A stretch of 64,000 bases of DNA from Poronia punctata (lineage: Eukaryota; Ascomycota; Sordariomycetes; Xylariales; Xylariaceae), in assembly GCA_022579005.1 (NCBI GenBank), contig MU401576.1:1-64000 (forward strand), given 5' to 3'. The translations under genes and the position numbers were made by a program. Shown in pieces: positions 61,913 to 64,000 of the stretch (positions within the stretch are counted from its first letter, which is position 1; each line of letters opens with the position of its first letter). The notes under the pieces were generated by a model. The model was not told where the DNA came from and did no database searches. It was given only the letters and a program-made list of their open reading frames with translations.

Positions 61913-63687
61913 GTCCTTGCGCCGTATGGGATGCGAATTCGTTGCGGGCGTTTGAGATTTCCCTGATGACTAGTGATTTAATGTTTACATTGACGATACC
62001 CCTAGGGTGGCCAAGATATGATGGCCCCAGTAACAGACCTAAAGATTTAAAAGACTGTTGATATAGGGCCACATGGATAATATATAGGACCACTTGTTCC
62101 GATTCAAATACCATTTTGCTTTTGTTGAAATTGCGTCTAGGTCCTCATCGCCAAATCCGTGTCCCCGAATTCAGGAATATAGTGATAAATAGCAGTATGA
62201 CTGCTAAACGGGCGTCTTTCGGTTCGCTCTAATTGCCAACCGCGTCGGTATTTTCCAGTTGGTATGAAAAGTGGACTTCTATCCCAGGGAAATTGCCACT
62301 TCGGAACTTGGGAGGAATCCGGATTCCGACTCTTCCTCACATACCCCGTCTTGGGGCGATGACTATAGAACACCGGCTCCCGGTAAGACGTGTCTCCTGA
62401 GCGACCCGTGGAGCTCTATGCTGGGCTACAATACGGCCCGGCCGCACGCACAATTAGAAAGGCATCCAGCTCGCAGGGCCGTACTGTCGCCTTCCTCTAT
62501 GTGTAATCAGTCCGAAGTGTCGATGTTAAGGTCGATAGAGGAGAGGTGCGAGTTGGGGGTATAAATTCGCGATACTTATCGCTCTGTCAACCTTATGTTT
62601 CCTAGGCCGTATAGAGAGACAATGTGTGCTTTCGGGCGACGATTTCTCACGTCTGTAGGCGCTTTTACCTGTGTTTTCCTCCATTCTCCATATTAATGCC
62701 CTAGTCCCTCTTCCCCTTTAGTCGTGTAGAGACGCATAGTTATGTGTGAGTCATGTGTTAGTGACGATACTGTTGAATTCATCATATGCACTCATCCCAT
62801 TAGTTAGTATGACAACCTCACGTGTCATAAGGAGACGAACACACCAGCTGTTACAGCATAGTCTCTAAAGCGATTGCCCTTCTTTGCGCATTCATGGTTA
62901 TTGGGATTAGCTCTATGTATATTCTACCGTTTCAAGTCAGCAAAGGGTGTTTGGCCAGAGTAAATTGAGGACACGACGAGTGATGGAAGAACTTGCTCAT
63001 ATTTCTCCTGCAGGCTGCTGCGTGTATTATGAACATACTTATCTTTCGCTCATGACTGGACTACCGGCCGGAGACTAGTTCGGCTCGGAAATAGACACAT
63101 TAAGGTCTAGAGCAGGGGAGCATGGGATCCCTCCTTATCGCCATCGTCGAGTGATCAGTGGTTTTGTTCAGTTGGCAACAGTCTATCTCTTCCCACTTAC
63201 TCAATCATTCTATCCGACTACGTTCTGGGAGGCAGGCTACTTAAGGGGTTAGGGGATTAGATCTCTCGGTCCCTGGGCTTTATCGTGAAGAGGAATTTCT
63301 CGGATTATCGAGGATATAGTAACAGATTGATATCTAAACTGCTAGTGAATATATTCCAGCATACCCCTTGGTTACTGATACCGGGACGATGCTAACAAGT
63401 TCCCCTACAGTCCTTGTGAGGGTATCGCGTGAAATAGCCATACGCAAATATTCGACAGTGTATATACCCTATCGACCGGGTCATTCTCGCCTTCGTCGTG
63501 CTCGAGGTATTTCACCGGATCGTTCAGGATCCATCCCTCGAACCCGAGATCACCGAGAGGTCGAGTTGCGGCATCATGCCGTTTCCGCAACCGACGGGCC
63601 TACCTAGCCCAAGGCTTCATCCGGTATCACCGTTCGCACGGACCGGACGGACCTCCAAGCGCCACCGAAGAGACTAGCATCTATCTA

Positions 63688-63711
63688 TGACTGACTGACT
63701 GACTGACTGAC
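63688..63711. repeat. CTGA tetranucleotide microsatellite
   Basis: Five to six CTGA units in a row following CTATCTATGA. Confidence 0.85.
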
Positions 63712-63807
63712 CATGTATCTGTATTACGTGATGTAGTAAGTACTAGCGGTCCCCGAAACGCCTGGATATTCTTCTACCGATCCCCAGTAGAATGCGGTTG
63801 AGGAAGT

Positions 63808-63831
63808 GGATGATGATGATGATGATGATGA
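63808..63831. repeat. GAT trinucleotide microsatellite
   Basis: Seven GAT units in a row in non-coding DNA. Confidence 0.85.
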
Positions 63832-64000
63832 CCAGACAAGGGATGAGATCTCGTGGGACACGGCGCGACGGCAATCGGCCACTAGTCCGCCACTTGCTTA
63901 TGTGGCCGTCTGATATATCGCACACGCCGTGATCTTTAACCCGTCTTCCGGCCGAAGTGGCAGCAACAAGATGTATCAAAGGCTGGCTATTACCTAGACA

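Larger units (their letters stand above)
61913..64000. other. 2.1 kb right-end stretch, no gene seen
   Basis: Only short, overlapping frames without family resemblance. Two microsatellites near the end are the only structure recognised. Any gene continuing past 64000 is not visible here. Confidence 0.5.

Overview
This is a window of filamentous ascomycete (Pezizomycotina) nuclear DNA, most likely Sordariomycetes. Genes carry short introns (about 50-100 nt) with GT..AG ends and CTAAC/CTGAC-like branch sites. The families present are typical of these fungi (Zn2Cys6 regulators, a LysM protein, NmrA, a YAT permease, a GPI-anchored fasciclin protein). Moderately GC-rich coding DNA alternates with two extremely AT-rich islands that look like repeat-induced point mutation (RIP) products. 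Intergenic DNA is full of short TACCTA and TACGAGTA words.

Layout: 1-4560 is an AT-rich island with no genes. 4632-5552 (-) is a four-exon conserved fungal protein ending about 70 bases from the island. 6192-8320 is a decayed pair: a LysM protein remnant (-) and the 3' part of a GH18 chitinase (+), both cut at the same point near 6925. 9294-10423 (+) is cyclin H. 11709-13358 (+) is an amino-acid permease, convergent with a fasciclin (FAS1) GPI protein (13514-15169, -). 16738-17412 (+) is a ThuA-like protein, convergent with an uncharacterised acidic-tailed protein (18007-19017, -). 22625-24055 (-) is the nitrogen regulator NmrA, upstream of which lie 5.5 kb without a gene. 29591-32401 and 33334-35601 (both -) are two different Zn2Cys6 regulators in tandem.

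38105-45281 is a 7.2 kb mutated element with 252-bp direct terminal repeats, probably a dead LTR retrotransposon. 45282-49634 holds no recognised gene. The last part is ordinary housekeeping DNA: a small two-helix membrane protein of the type often labelled rhomboid-like (49635-50384, +), a 2-oxoglutarate/Fe(II) oxygenase (51021-52401, -), an Mkt1 homologue (53988-56424, +, first exon uncertain), a Tda3-like FAD oxidoreductase (57353-58971, -) and a thiol glutathione peroxidase (61067-61912, +). The final 2 kb hold only microsatellites.

I found no biosynthetic cluster, CRISPR array or clearly new system. The strongest unusual signals are the shared breakpoint of the LysM and chitinase genes, and the mirror-image fading of mutation across the two terminal repeats. 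Exon structures were derived by hand from splice signals and reading frame. They have not been tested against transcripts or databases.
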